A stretch of DNA of 64,000 bases, from the NCBI GenBank assembly GCA_006386115.1, contig VFIW01000010.1:372001-436000 (forward strand). The letters are read 5' to 3'. Shown here in pieces: positions 40,641 through 52,700 of the stretch; positions within the stretch are counted from its first letter, which is position 1; each line of letters begins with the position of its first letter. Under the pieces are notes generated by a model, which saw nothing but the letters and a program-made list of their open reading frames with translations, was not told where the DNA came from and made no database searches. The position numbers and the translations under genes are program-made. The DNA is from Globisporangium splendens. Taxonomy: Eukaryota; Oomycota; Peronosporomycetes; Pythiales; Pythiaceae.

Positions 40641-41981
40641 ATGCTGGACGACGAAGCGCGCCATGCGCTGGAGGAAGAAGCCATCGCGCTCGTGAACCTG
40701 AGCAATCCGGGTGCCACCGCGTCGTTCAGACGCGAGCGCATGGAGTTCGCTGCGTCATTAGCTCATGCGTCCGTGGTGAGCCACGCGCCGCACGCGACAG
40801 CGATGTACCCGACCCAGGAATACCACCGCGTGTATCAAGAGAATGCAGTGCAGCAGCAGCACACGGGGGTGACAGCGAATGGCGACTCGAGCAATGCGAT
40901 CCACCCGCTGCTGCAGATCAAGGCGAACCTCATTGCGCGACGCGATGGCAAGATCGCCGCGACGGGGCGGAAACTGCGCATCCGTTCGTCGGACGAGGAC
41001 GCTGCTGCAGGCACAGAGAGTGACACGCCCGTGAAAGAGAAAGCTGAAGAAGTGAGAAAGGACGAGAACCAGTCGACGCCGCTGCTGTCGATGGACGTGT
41101 ACGTGAATGGAGCAGCAGGAGGCGAGCCACGACCCGAGTTAAAAGGCGGCAGGAACGGTAGAAATAGCAACAGCAGCATGCACAAGCGCGCGAGTACACC
41201 GCCAGTGGCCACGGAGGACGAGCTCTATGCGCAGAACCCTGTGCTCTCGGTGGACGAACAGGAAGTTGGCGTGAACGGTGGCAACATCTCGATGAAGTCG
41301 CTGCTCGTGACGCTTAAGAAGCGCAAACTGAACCCTGAGGCGCATGCGGACAACGGCACAGACGCAGCGTCCAAGCTGCCGAGTTTCCGCGACGTGTTCA
41401 AGGCGCCTCAACCACCACAGGCTGCGCCAGGAGCTCCCAATGCGTCTGCTTCAGTCGTTGCGAGCCAGCCAGGTGCTCAGCCTGTGCCCACGACCGTGCT
41501 GAGTTCGGCCGAGATGAAGTGCAAGTACCGCACAGGCAAGTGCAGCAACGTACGCGCACTCAAGTCGTGCGGCGACTACCACAACCTGTGCAACTACCAC
41601 CGTCTGCGCGCGAACGCGAACCAGCGGAAACTCGACCGCAAGAAGAAAGTGCAGCGCCAGCAGATATCGACGACGTCGTCGGGAGCGTCGTCGCCTTCAG
41701 CCCAGTTCAGTAGCGTTGCGAGTCCGGCGTCCGTGGCCGCGATCGCGTCGTCGTTCAGCGGTCCGTCGTCGGTAGCTGCTGCGGCCGCGCTCGCGTCACT
41801 GCCGACGTCATTAGCGCCTTCGTCTTCTTCTCAGCAGCGCTTCGACGGAGCGGCGACGATGACTACGCCGTTCTACGCGGCAGCGGCGGCCAGTACAGCA
41901 GGCGTAGTAGCGAGTTTAGGCTCGAATAGTAGTAGTAGTAGTTTGCGCGTCAAGCAAGAAACCGATGCATGTAGTTATTAG
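40641..41981 (+). CDS. Uncharacterised protein with a Cys/His cluster
   Basis: 446 residues without introns; the ATG follows a tatata box-like stretch by about 12 bases. Most of the protein is low complexity (Ala/Ser/Pro). At about residues 293-335 is a compact basic module, MKCKYRTGKCSNVRALKSC followed by H, C, H (C-x6-C-x8-C-x3-H-x2-C-x2-H), then a Lys/Arg-rich tail. This looks zinc-binding and could contact nucleic acid. I do not recognise the family, so no function is assigned. The upstream 2 kb (38740-40640) has no gene. Confidence 0.75.
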   Translation: MLDDEARHALEEEAIALVNLSNPGATASFRRERMEFAASLAHASVVSHAPHATAMYPTQEYHRVYQENAVQQQHTGVTANGDSSNAIHPLLQIKANLIARRDGKIAATGRKLRIRSSDEDAAAGTESDTPVKEKAEEVRKDENQSTPLLSMDVYVNGAAGGEPRPELKGGRNGRNSNSSMHKRASTPPVATEDELYAQNPVLSVDEQEVGVNGGNISMKSLLVTLKKRKLNPEAHADNGTDAASKLPSFRDVFKAPQPPQAAPGAPNASASVVASQPGAQPVPTTVLSSAEMKCKYRTGKCSNVRALKSCGDYHNLCNYHRLRANANQRKLDRKKKVQRQQISTTSSGASSPSAQFSSVASPASVAAIASSFSGPSSVAAAAALASLPTSLAPSSSSQQRFDGAATMTTPFYAAAAASTAGVVASLGSNSSSSSLRVKQETDACSY

Positions 41982-42207
41982 AGTCCCTCCTCCTCTCGTT
42001 AACGTCAGTCAATCAAGAGAGATGATTCGATCATCCTGTTGAAGAATATGGAGAGAACAACAAAATAGAGACCATGCATGATGACCATGACATTGTGGTT
42101 GTTTTCTTTACTGCAGTGGTTAAATATATGGCAAGCGCTTTGTACGTAATGCGTGGGGCTGTTTACTCTACGAGGTGGGTACGGCACACGTCTTCTGGTC
42201 GTTCTTC

Positions 42208-43768
42208 TACGTGTAAATGACGAGGAACACCATGACGACGAGCACAAAGACGAGAAAGATGATGAGTCCTAACTGGCATTTGTCTGCTCACAAGATAAGA
42301 TAGACAACAGAGGTGGACGCTTTCTGAGTCATTCAAAACTCCACATAAGAGAGATAGACGCAACACACAGAACCTTACCTTTGGTCTTGAGCAGGCGACT
42401 CATTCGCTCCATGACAAAGTTCATCCGCTCTTGCGCTTCCACGACGTCCTCGGTCAGATCGTCCAGCATCCTGTTGGCAAGAGAGGTCAGAATTGTCTGT
42501 TGTCTATGATATCACTGTCTATCAGTAGTGTGCATTGTCTCACTTGTTCTGCGCCTTGATCTCATGGTTGATCTCCAGCGCGACGTTGCCAATGACTTTT
42601 ACGGACTGCGATAGTCCTTCGAGGTTCTGATCCTGTTCTTTCATCAGTTGCTGGCGAGAAGAAAGCGCACACACTGACGTTAGGATCCATGTTGCTATAT
42701 AGCGGATCAATTGACAGCGAGACAGTGGAGATACGTACGTCCTGACGCTGCTTTTCTTCTTCGAGAAAACGGGCATTATCGTCGTACTGGTTGCTTATGG
42801 AGGAGGATGCAGAAGGCAGCGGATTCATCAACTGCAGCATACTCGAGCACACAACCAGAAGTGAGCTTTTCGTGTGTACAAGTGGCTCGTTATTCGCAAC
42901 AGCTTGTGTGTACCTTTCTCTCTTCCTTCTGAATGCGGCGTTTCACGGCCTCAGAGGAGATCTCAGTCGAGACGATTTGCAGTTCCTATTAATTCAATAT
43001 CCCAAACAGCAAGGTCGCAACGCCGATGGAGGATTAATGCATCTATATAATAGCAGAGAGAGAAAAAGCGCGGAACATACCGATCTTGCTGAGCCGACAA
43101 ACGCTTTCCGACTCGCGATCTCCGCCTATCGAGCGCAAGCAAGCAGACACAGGACGTAAAGATCAGGTGAACGCTCCAGTCAATATGTAGACGCAAGCGG
43201 TTATAGCGCAAAGCGAGGAATGCGCATCACGTACATTGTCAATGTGTCCAAATTTCGAGCGATTGGCTTCGACGCTCGCGATGGTCTGCTCCAGAAACTT
43301 TAACGATTTCTCAGCGACCGTGACGGCATGCGCGAGTTCTACACGATCCCCAAGCAATGCATATACGCCATCAACCTCCAGTGTCTCCCGTGTCGAGACG
43401 TATCTGAAAAAGAAGACGTACGTGCTGTGAGTGCAGGCAGCTCCTTTCCCTGCGGCGACTCTTTGGCGTCGTAGATGGCTTTCCACTTCGCATGCCGCTG
43501 GTGCACCGACGCCACCTTGGTCTCCAGCTCCCTGTATATCATAGACACACACACACACACATACATGTCCTTGCGCGCATTAGCATCACCAGCAGAGGCG
43601 TCATTTCTCAATTGTAATTGGCACGTCGACGCACTCTTTGAAGACGTAGAACGGGTCGCCACTGGCGGCGACGTTGCCATTGCTGCTGCTGCTGCTGGCG
43701 GTTGTCGTCGCGCTGCCATTGCCGCTGCTGCTGCCGGTCGCCGGCGGTCGACTCATCGTAGGCGCCAT
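42208..43768 (-). CDS. Qc-SNARE of the syntaxin-6 type
   Basis: About nine exons can be joined on the minus strand. They are roughly 43768-43635, 43531-43430, 43407-43235, 43125-43081, 42985-42914, 42831-42739, 42654-42543, 42473-42380 and 42287-42208. The N-terminal part (LEQTIASVEANRSKF) matches the syntaxin-6 helical domain. The SNARE motif spans QLMKEQDQNLEGLSQSVKVI through RMLDDLTEDVVEAQERMN, and the tail is a single membrane anchor (LIIFLVFVLVVMVFLVIYT). It would act in endosome/trans-Golgi fusion. Several borders are clear (e.g. donor gtgcgt at 43634); the second intron border is uncertain. The 1 kb upstream (43769-44769) has no gene. Confidence 0.85.
43540..43564 (+). repeat. CA microsatellite in intron
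   Basis: About ten ca repeats within the first intron of the Qc-SNARE gene. Confidence 0.8.
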
Positions 43769-44769
43769 GCGTGTCTAGTGAAGATGGAGAGGCGTGTGCT
43801 GATGGTGGATACAGACAGATGCTCACGGCAGGAGCAGAGAGAGAGAGAGAGCAGCGGAGCGGACGCGCCGAATGCCGAGCGTGCAGGGGTCGCGTTTCGG
43901 TTCCGCTCCTTCTTCAAAACGGATCTTCCGCTAAGTACGATCGCACCCATGTATCAGGTGCTATTGGTGGGTGAACTTGCATCGCAGAAAATTCCAGATA
44001 TGCATCATAGGTGCAATCTTAATTTACGAATCTAGACGCAAGTGTAGCTGTTGGTGCGACTGCGATCTTCTGGCAAGCAAATGGTGCACGATGCGAGGAC
44101 TCCATGAAAAAACATGGTCAATGGATTAGAGAAGCATGCAGGTCGCTCTGTGGATTGGAGCCATACTCACAAGAAGTGCACTGATGTGCACGAGCATTCC
44201 ATCAGATTTGGGTGTACACCTTTTCTTCGAGGCGTCTCGTGTCAAAGGCTTGCAGAAACAATCCGGCGTGCTGGTTCTGGATTCACTTTCAATATCATGC
44301 GCCGTGTAGTGGCGCGCGCAGAATGCCGTGACGGAGATCTCACTATTTGAAATGCCGACGGCAAGTTCTTCAGTGTGAGGGCAAGTTTGCTGCGTCAAGG
44401 GACTTTTCTGTCTTTGTCGGGCTGAGCTCTGGCACGCGAGCCAGTTCGACCAGGCTGCTATTCTTGCTGACTCAAGAACGCACTTCGAAAATGCAACGCC
44501 AAACGAATGGCTTACACAGAAGACAAAAGATTGATAATAATCATATGACGCTGTTCTGTTCATCTTGTTTATGATGCAAAGTCGCTTCTTGCAATTGCCA
44601 TATCCTTCTGGTAACCAAAATCAAAAAACTACCTCGACAACCTGCCAAAGATCGAAGCTACGCGTCTTGTGGGTTGCACACAAACAAAAGGAGGGGGTCT
44701 ATTGTATTGTGCTTGGAGCCATTGCCATGTCACCAAAGACCTCGAGAACAAGGAAGCACGAGACTGCAT

Positions 44770-46719
44770 TTAGTCGACTTCCTCAATCTTTGGACCCTGG
44801 TCTGGAGCGCCAGCTGGTGGAGCACCGGCTGGTGGCGCACCGCCTGGCATCCCACCAGCACCGCCGGCCGCAGCGTACATCTTCTGCAAAATTGGGTTGG
44901 CAACACCCTCCAACTCCTTCTGCTTCGCCTCGAACTCTTCCTTCTCCGCCGATTGGTTCGCGTCCAACCAGTTGATCGTCTCGGTGACCTTGTCGTTGAT
45001 GGCGTTGCGGTCCTCTTCCGAAATCTGGCTCTTCAACTTCTCGTCGTCCAACGTGTTGCGCAAGTTGTACGCGTAGTTCTCCAGACCGTTCTTGGCTTCA
45101 ATGCGAACCTTGTTCGACTCATCCTCGGCCTTGTACTTCTCGGCTTCGGCAACCATGCGGTCGATATCGGCTTGAGAAAGACGACCCTTGTCGTTCGTGA
45201 TCGTGATCTTGTTCTCCTTGCCTGTAGACTTCTCCACGGCCGACACGTTCAAGATACCGTTCGCATCAATGTCGAACGTCACATCGATCTGCGGCACACC
45301 ACGTGGCATTGGAGGAATGCCGTCCAAGTTGAACTTACCCAGCAAGTTGTTGTCACGCGTCATCGAACGCTCACCTTCGAACACCTGGATCAACACACCT
45401 GGCTGGTTGTCCGCGTACGTAGAGAACGTCTGCGACTTCTTCGTTGGCACCGTCGTGTTACGCGCGATCAACGTCGTCATAACACCACCAGCCGTTTCCA
45501 AACCGAGCGACAATGGGGTCACATCCAGGAGCAACAAGTCCTGCAGCTTCTCCGACTGGTCGTTACCCGACAAGATCGCAGCCTGCACCGTGGCACCGAA
45601 CGCAACAGCCTCATCAGGGTTGATCGACTTGCATGGCTCCTTGCCGTTGAAAAAGTCCGACAGCAACTGCTGCACCTTAGGGATACGGGTCGAACCACCG
45701 ACAAGGACGACTTCGTGCACCTGGCTCTTCGACAGCTTCGAGTCACGGAGAACCTTCTCCACTGGGTCCATCGTCTTGCGGAAGTAGTCACCGCACATGT
45801 CCTCGAAACGAGCACGGGTGATCGTCGAGTTGAAGTCAACACCATCGAACAGCGAGTCAATCTCAATGTAAGCCTGGGCCGACGACGACAGCGTACGCTT
45901 AGCACGCTCACACGCCGTACGGAGACGACGCAACGCACGCTGGTTCGTAGTGATGTCCTTGCGGTGCTTGCGCTTGAACTCCTGCACGAAGTGGTCCACC
46001 AGACGGTTGTCGAAATCTTCACCACCCAAGTGAGTATCACCAGCAGTGGCCTTCACTTCGAAGATGCCTTCTTCAATGCTCAACAGCGACACATCGAAGG
46101 TACCGCCACCAAGATCGAAGATCAGCACATTGCGCTCACCACCCTTCTTGTCCAGACCGTACGCAATAGCGGCAGCCGTTGGCTCGTTAATGATACGGAG
46201 CACGTTCAAACCAGCGATGGCACCAGCATCCTTCGTAGCCTGACGCTGAGAGTCGTTGAAGTAAGCTGGCACCGTGATCACAGCGTTGCGCACTTCCTTG
46301 CCGATGAACGCCTCCGACACTTCACGCATCTTGATCAGCACCATCGAAGAGATCTCTTCCGGCTGGAACGTCTTCGATTCACCCTTGAACTGCACAGTGA
46401 TCTGTGGCTTGTCGCCTGGACCAGCCGACACCGTGAACGGCCAGTGCTTGCAGTCGGCCTGCACGATCGGGTCCGAGAACTTGCGACCGATCAGACGCTT
46501 GGCGTCGAACACCGTGTTGTGCGCATTCATCGCGACCTGGTTCTTCGCCGCATCACCGATCAGACGCTCCGTGTCCGTGAACGCCACGTACGATGGCGTC
46601 GTGCGGTTCCCTTGGTCGTTCGCGATGATCTCGACACGGTCGTTCTGCCACACACCGACGCACGAGTACGTCGTGCCGAGATCGATACCGACGGATTGTC
46701 CAGCAACAGCTTGAGCCAT
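44770..46719 (-). CDS. HSP70: Cytosolic Hsp70 chaperone (paralogue 2)
   Basis: 649 residues, intronless. Same ATPase signatures as paralogue 1 ([36 protein letters not shown]) and C-terminal EEVD, but the tail is Gly/Ala/Pro-rich ([14 protein letters not shown]) and the lid region differs more. The two genes are 6.4 kb apart on the same strand, separated by two unrelated genes, so they are dispersed duplicates. A perfect three-unit heat shock element lies upstream. A 705-codon antisense frame here is taken as a codon-bias shadow. Confidence 0.97.
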   Translation of the reverse strand: MAQAVAGQSVGIDLGTTYSCVGVWQNDRVEIIANDQGNRTTPSYVAFTDTERLIGDAAKNQVAMNAHNTVFDAKRLIGRKFSDPIVQADCKHWPFTVSAGPGDKPQITVQFKGESKTFQPEEISSMVLIKMREVSEAFIGKEVRNAVITVPAYFNDSQRQATKDAGAIAGLNVLRIINEPTAAAIAYGLDKKGGERNVLIFDLGGGTFDVSLLSIEEGIFEVKATAGDTHLGGEDFDNRLVDHFVQEFKRKHRKDITTNQRALRRLRTACERAKRTLSSSAQAYIEIDSLFDGVDFNSTITRARFEDMCGDYFRKTMDPVEKVLRDSKLSKSQVHEVVLVGGSTRIPKVQQLLSDFFNGKEPCKSINPDEAVAFGATVQAAILSGNDQSEKLQDLLLLDVTPLSLGLETAGGVMTTLIARNTTVPTKKSQTFSTYADNQPGVLIQVFEGERSMTRDNNLLGKFNLDGIPPMPRGVPQIDVTFDIDANGILNVSAVEKSTGKENKITITNDKGRLSQADIDRMVAEAEKYKAEDESNKVRIEAKNGLENYAYNLRNTLDDEKLKSQISEEDRNAINDKVTETINWLDANQSAEKEEFEAKQKELEGVANPILQKMYAAAGGAGGMPGGAPPAGAPPAGAPDQGPKIEEVD

Positions 46720-47094
46720 CTTGAGAGTTTCTTGGGAGAGAGAGAGAGGGTTGGTTCTTCCTTTACTCGTACGAGGAAAATTCGGAAATGAGCGTCGGCA
46801 ACCGATGCGGAAACGTGCCCATGTGGAAAAAGATATCGCAAGGGGGGCGAACGCTCTTCAGGAAGACCACCCAACGCTCGAGACAAATCGAACGCGTGGA
46901 ACGGTTGTGCTCCAACAGTTTGTCGTAACGGATGATGATTGGATTGGAGAGCCGTTACAGATTCATTTGAACCAATCAGAGTGCTCTAAAGAGCCGTTTC
47001 GAGTCTCGTCTGATGGATGGAAAGGTACCTGGTGGGGTCTTTGGACCCAAAAAATCTTTTTTCACTTGGAGTTTGTATGTGCGACCGCTCGATC

Positions 47095-47107
47095 GAATGT
47101 TCTCGAA
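47095..47107. promoter_or_regulatory. Heat shock element upstream of HSP70 paralogue 2
   Basis: GAAtgTTCtcGAA, three perfect alternating units, about 375 bases before the start codon. Further two-unit sites lie at 47290-47297 (TTCtaGAA) and 47496-47503 (GAAcgTTC). The cluster supports heat-inducible expression; the region 46720-47749 otherwise holds no gene. Confidence 0.65.
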
Positions 47108-47749
47108 ACGACGACCAACTTTTTCCACTTTTTTGAAGGGAGGTGAGGTGTCGCTTGCCGAGTCTGCCAGATGGCTTCAGAGTTTCAGCCAATCGCTGAC
47201 GTTGGATGCTGGCAACCTCTGGGTTCATTTGTCGCCTGCAAAAAGAAAAAAGATGCCGGACGAGCACGAATGTGGATATGCATCAGGGCTTCTAGAAGGC
47301 CCGCTTTTGCTGCATCTATGGATGGACATGCAATTGCTTATAAGACGCAGGTTTGTGCGTATGATGGGTGGGTGACTGGTGGTTCACGGCATGCATTTAT
47401 AAGCACTGGAGATCTGCAGAGTTTCTCGAAATGGAGCGTTTGCGACAGCAGCAGCCCCGTCTGTGGAAGATGCAGCGAGATCTTTCCATCGTCTCGAACG
47501 TTCTTCTCTCTCTTTCGCTGTCGCTTGCAGTTAAAGATCATCCGCAGGCGTGTAGGTTCGCACGTATTCGAGAAACAGTTCTGTGACAACAGCGGACGAG
47601 GGACAAAAGCGGTGATTAGGAGCAATTAGCGCGTTGTACGAAAGCAACACATCGCCCAGGCAAACAAAGCGAATCGAAGGATGACAGCGCATCGTACCTT
47701 GTCGTCGTCGCAAAATGCGCTGCACGATTTGCTCATGCGACCTGATCGA

Positions 47750-49473
47750 TCACAACAGGCACAACAAGAAACAAAGCGCATGAGCAACGATATACATGAT
47801 CCAATGACAGCGATTGGCCACACGCACCTCCATTTCGCGACCACAGCACGCTTCTGAGGCACGAATTTCTTCGCCCGCGAGTGCGTAAACTGCGTAAATA
47901 CAATTGCATCCATGTAGCGTTAGTTGCCAGCGGCAGCACGGGAGATCCATCGTCTCCATCATTGCAAAATCACTCGCCTTGGAGAGCGCATTGAGAACGA
48001 GGAACAGCAGGATCGAGATGCCAAAGAACTTGAGCAACGTCACGAGATCTGTACCACCAAAGAGAGACAAAGAGTGCGTTTTGGACCGTGAGTGTTTGTC
48101 TGTGTCAATGTCAGCACCTTGCACGACCATGATGGCACGTGTACCTGGCTTCACATTATCTGGGAAGAGCAATGGCTGGAAGCCACTGTACAGCGTGTGC
48201 ACAGTCGTCATGACGTACTCGGCATCGCGCACTGCAGGCGGCAAGTGCTCCTCCAACTCCACCTGTCATAGCATTGTTGACAGCCGCATCAGAATAAGTC
48301 AGTCTCTTTTGCCAGCAAGCTCGCTAAATAGGCACCTTCGTAACGTACCACGAGCGTGAGGAACACGACAATGGGGATCGTCCACGCCGAGACGGCGAAG
48401 AACACCGCGACGATCTCACGCGATCGCTTTGCCGCGATCTCCAGCTCGTCCTTCTCCAGCAGCGCGTTCGTCTGCGTGAGCACATCCTGGCAGTCTTGCT
48501 CGACTTGGCTCAGGTTGTCCTGCACCTTCTGGTGGATAGCCTTCTCGATGGTGTTGCACACCTCGTTGATCTGGTTCATGTCGTCGGCAGGTTGCAGATC
48601 GCTGCTGTTCTGCAACGGTGACGCCGGCTGCTGCTGTCGTTGCGCTTGCGGGAGCCAAATCGCTGGGATCTCGAGCCCGTGCTGGTTGTTGATGTGCTCC
48701 TTGATGTTCTGGGTGATCTGCACCATGAGCTTCATGAGTTCCTTCGGGTTCGTCACCGTATCTGCCTTCGTCAGGTAGTACCTAGCAATAACAACAACGA
48801 TATCATTCCTCTCGCACCAGCACAATCAAATAGCAGGAATTACGTACTTGAGCTTATCGAAGTGTTTGGCGTTCAGGAGCTTGACGACGCTCATCGTGCG
48901 CGAGCAGAGCGCTTGGCCCATGGGGTCCATGAACACAAACACTAGGTCCGCGTGGTCGGCAAACCCCAGAATCGCGTCGTTCACGTCAAACGGGTACATG
49001 ATGTCGCCGTCCACGAGGCCAGGCGAGTCGATAAAGTCCACAAGAGGAAAGCTGCGGTTCGTCGAGACGCTCACGCACGTCTCCAGATTCTCGATGAGCG
49101 GTTTGCCGAACTTCGCCTTGAGTGGCTCCAAGTACGGATACAACATGATCGTCGAGTCGCCCTTGATCGGCGCGAGTGTCTTGCGGCTGCCGCTCGTGAC
49201 GACCGTGAAGCCCTGCGTCTCAATCGCGACGCCCGTGCGCTGCACGTGGTCGTCAATGTACCAGTTGATGAACGACGACTTACCGGCGCTGTGGTTGCCG
49301 ATCACGAACACGTTCACCTTGCGGCGCGGCGGGTGGATGCGCGCGATGCCGACGCTACGCGCGAGCGCCACGAGCCCCCCACCGGCGTCCGCGTAGAGCG
49401 CGTGCACCTGCTTCATGATCTCGCTCGCGTTGCTGTCGCCGTCCATGGCGCCGCTCTGCTTGGTCTTCGCCAT
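47750..49473 (-). CDS. Dynamin/EHD-like GTPase with C-terminal membrane segments
   Basis: Four exons keep phase: 49473-48848, 48781-48349, 48262-48145 and 48048-47750, about 491 residues. The G domain shows the P-loop GNHSAGKSS, switch motif DSPGLVDG and TKAD as the G4 motif. A helical region (EVCNTIEKAIHQKV... LTQTNALLEKDELEIAAKRS) follows, then two or three hydrophobic segments (VFFAVSAWTIPIVVFLTLV, LLKFFGISILLFLVLNALS and one near the end). The architecture suggests a membrane-anchored dynamin-superfamily protein acting in membrane fusion or fission. The compartment is not evident. The last exon after the second segment has an unusual composition and its end is uncertain. Confidence 0.78.
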
Positions 49474-49780
49474 CGGCTCGTTCTTCGTGGTTGCGTGCGG
49501 ATGTGTGTGTCCTGTCGAGAGGGATGCATGCGCTCAAAATGTACCTGTCATAATGAGTATTGTCAGCATAACATTTAGTCTGTTTTGAACAGGTTTTTCA
49601 AAGAAATGAAAGATAGTAATTTGTGACACAAGTAACTACAATAACTTTAAACCTGATATAAGCAGGTAAATGATGGCACATTGCACTCCACCAAATGGAC
49701 AACCTGCGACTCGATAAAGTACGAGATCTGTGACGTGTGCAGATGGGTATGTGAGACTGTCCCTAGTCGATCTTGTGTCA

Positions 49781-52700
49781 TCAGGGTCTCCCAGGAATCA
49801 TCGCTTTGGTCATCGTACTTGGACTCGGTTGTTGGTCCACGAGCAGGATCTCGCGGTCGAGGTTCTCGAGCGCGTCCTGCACTTTGACCGCGTGCATTTC
49901 CTTCTTGTCCGTGCCCAGCAGCAGCACTTTCATCGTCTTTTTCATGCGCGCGATGCGTTTCTTGCGGTTCAAGGCTGCCTCGAGGGCTGCGCGTTTCCGC
50001 ATTGCTTTCCGCTGCTCGCGTTCTTTGATCACGAACTCCTTGTCGTGTTGCTCTTCTTGTTGCTTTTCTGTCAGCCACGCTCGTGCTGAGTCCACATCCT
50101 GCTGATGGAGTGCCAGCGCCTTGCTCGCCAACAACTTTGGGAATCCTTCTTGCAGCAACGTGACCAGTTCGGGCGACGCGCCTTTGCAATCACGGGACAA
50201 TTGCTGGGCCATCAGTGTATCTTCAACGGCTTGCTTCACTTTCAGGCTCCCAGTGATACTCGCATCGACTGCAGCCATCGCAGTCGCTCGCGCTCGCCGC
50301 TTGGTCTTGAGCAATGCACGTACACGCTCCATTTGCGGAGTCGTCGGGTAGTCCTGGCACTTGTCCGTCGCATACCACAAAAAGAACTCGTCGAAATCAA
50401 TTTTGCCACTCCCATCAGCATCGATTTGGCTCATGATCGCCTTGGTTTTCGACTTCGAGATCGGCTCGCACAACTCGGACACGAGCATACTGTGGAACTC
50501 CTTGACGTCGATGTAACCCGATGAATCCTGGTCTGCGCTCGCGAACGCGCGCTTTGCATCCTCCCACAGCAATTGTTTTCGGCGTGGGTCAATCATTTCC
50601 ACGACCTGCTCTTCAACCCATTCGTCTTCCTGTTCTGCTTCCGCTGCTGCTGCTGGTGGACCAAGGGCATGAAGAGTGTCGTCTCGCTGAGTCTTTGCAC
50701 TCGCTCGCCTGGTGCTTTTCTTCCTCGTGCTGGTTCCCCGTCGGCTTCGTCGTCGTGCATTGACTGCTGCATTGTCACCATCTCGCTGCGACTTGCTCAG
50801 CTTTCGCACCATTCGCGTTGTGTGGAAGAAATACTTTTTCGCTTGCGGATCCCATCGACGTGTCCACTCTCTTCCATCGAAGGCAAAGGTTTCGTCGTCA
50901 AAGTAGAAATCGTAGGTCAGCTCGCCAGCATTCCATCGCGGGAGGAACACGTTGTTGAAGACCTCGACAGCGTTCTCAATCGGGATGATGGCTTCGTCTT
51001 CTTCGATCTACTCGATCTGGAGAATTTCTTTCAGAAAGCGGTAGAAGACTCTTCTCTTGTTGGCATAATCGTGAGATTCGAGGCAATCGACGCTTGGAAA
51101 GCCCGGTACTTTGGGAACGACCACTTTCTCAGTGGCTTTGAGGATACTCAGCTTGTCTTTGATTGATGGCACAGGAGGCAGAAACTCATGCAGCTTCTCC
51201 TTGTATCGTCGCATCTTTCGTTTCGCTTTCAACGCCTCTTTCAGCATATCACTCGCTGAGGACGCGACGCTCGCATTGTTATCGAGTACACCCTCGGCAA
51301 ACCATTGCAGGAGCTCGTCAAATTGGATCTTCCCATCCCCAGACTTGTCCATCGCGCGCATGGCTTCGTCGACCTGGTCATTTCTCAATGGCTGGCACAG
51401 CTCTTCCCTGAACATTCGCTTGAACTCCTGCTTGTCAATGTACCCAGACTGGTCGCTGTCGTACCGATCGAAGGCGTCTCGCAGAATAGCCTCGTGCTGC
51501 ATCCGGATCGCAAAGAGTTCGTGCTCTCGAGTCTTTTGCGAGCGCTCTGCTTTAAGTGCTTCTTCTTGCTGACCAAGGTACATGTTCAATGTCATCCACC
51601 GATAGTTGTTCACGACCATACTCGCTGTCTGTTGTGTTTCGTGTGAAATGAGGGGGCTACTTCTGTGCCAATTGTGCGATCGGAATGACTCGGACTGCCA
51701 CCATGACCGTAGACGGTACGTCTTGCTTTTCACCTCACCGCTATCAACATTGTGATCGGAATGAGCGAGTTCGAAACAACTCCCACAGACAGCCGTACTC
51801 TTTACTTCACCTTCGCTACCCAGATTGCAAGTCGTGCAGAACTTTTTGCATGGAGCCACTTCGCACACATCGCACATGGGCTCACTCGGGTCGTTCATGG
51901 CCGCGACGTCAATCGTATCCGCAAGATGCAGCAACCGCTTCCTGCTTTGATGCAGCTTCGTAAAGCAAGTCAAGCAAAGCGCTTGCGTACATGAACGACA
52001 TTTCAGCGTTGCCAGTGTGAATGTGTGACTTTCAGCGCTCGCGTTGAAACACTCTTCACACAATGGCGCGTTTGGAAAGCGTGCTGTTGTCGCTACTAGC
52101 AATCGGCATATAGTTTTGAAGCGTTTTCGAGAAAAGAACCTTTTCGTAATGCGTCGAATCGTGTTGGCTGCTTTGCGCTTCGTTGACATCGCTGCCTGGA
52201 AATTTCGACAAAACAATCGTCTCTTCTGGATACCACGAAACCATCGCTGGAGCTTTTACGCGGCTCGATTCGTTTTCCTGGTGAACCATTTCAAACGCAG
52301 CCGCGTGAACCAGTTCTGGATCCGCATCGCCATGCGCTCTCGTCTCATCTCACGCAGCTTTGCTGCAACCCGACGAGCGAGAAACCCGCGAATGTACGAT
52401 TGTAGATCTATCGCTGTCGCTTCGCAGCTCGTTCGTTGAAGCGCATCGATCCAATCCATCAGGTTTGCAACAGTAATGCTTGGTGCAACCTAGAAAACCA
52501 ACGATGGCTCTGACGCATCTTCACAAACTCTCTTGAACCTTCGCTTTTGTGCACTCCTCGGCGCATCTAAAGCAGCAGCTCCAGTCCACATGGAGCCAGA
52601 GACGCCTTGCCAGAACGCGACGATGCAAGGAAAGCAATGCGAATCAATACCGAGCCAGCTGAGGAGGCTGTACGAGGTAGGTTTCTCGGTCTCTTCATAC

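Noticed and set aside
44674..46791. 705-codon plus-strand frame opposite HSP70 paralogue 2 (and 446 codons at 36166-37506 opposite paralogue 1)
   Set aside because: Long antisense frames are a known by-product of Hsp70 codon bias; the translations are Arg/Val/His-rich and have no domain.
47013..47629. Short plus-strand frames upstream of HSP70 paralogue 2
   Set aside because: They overlap heat shock elements, have no motifs, and look random.
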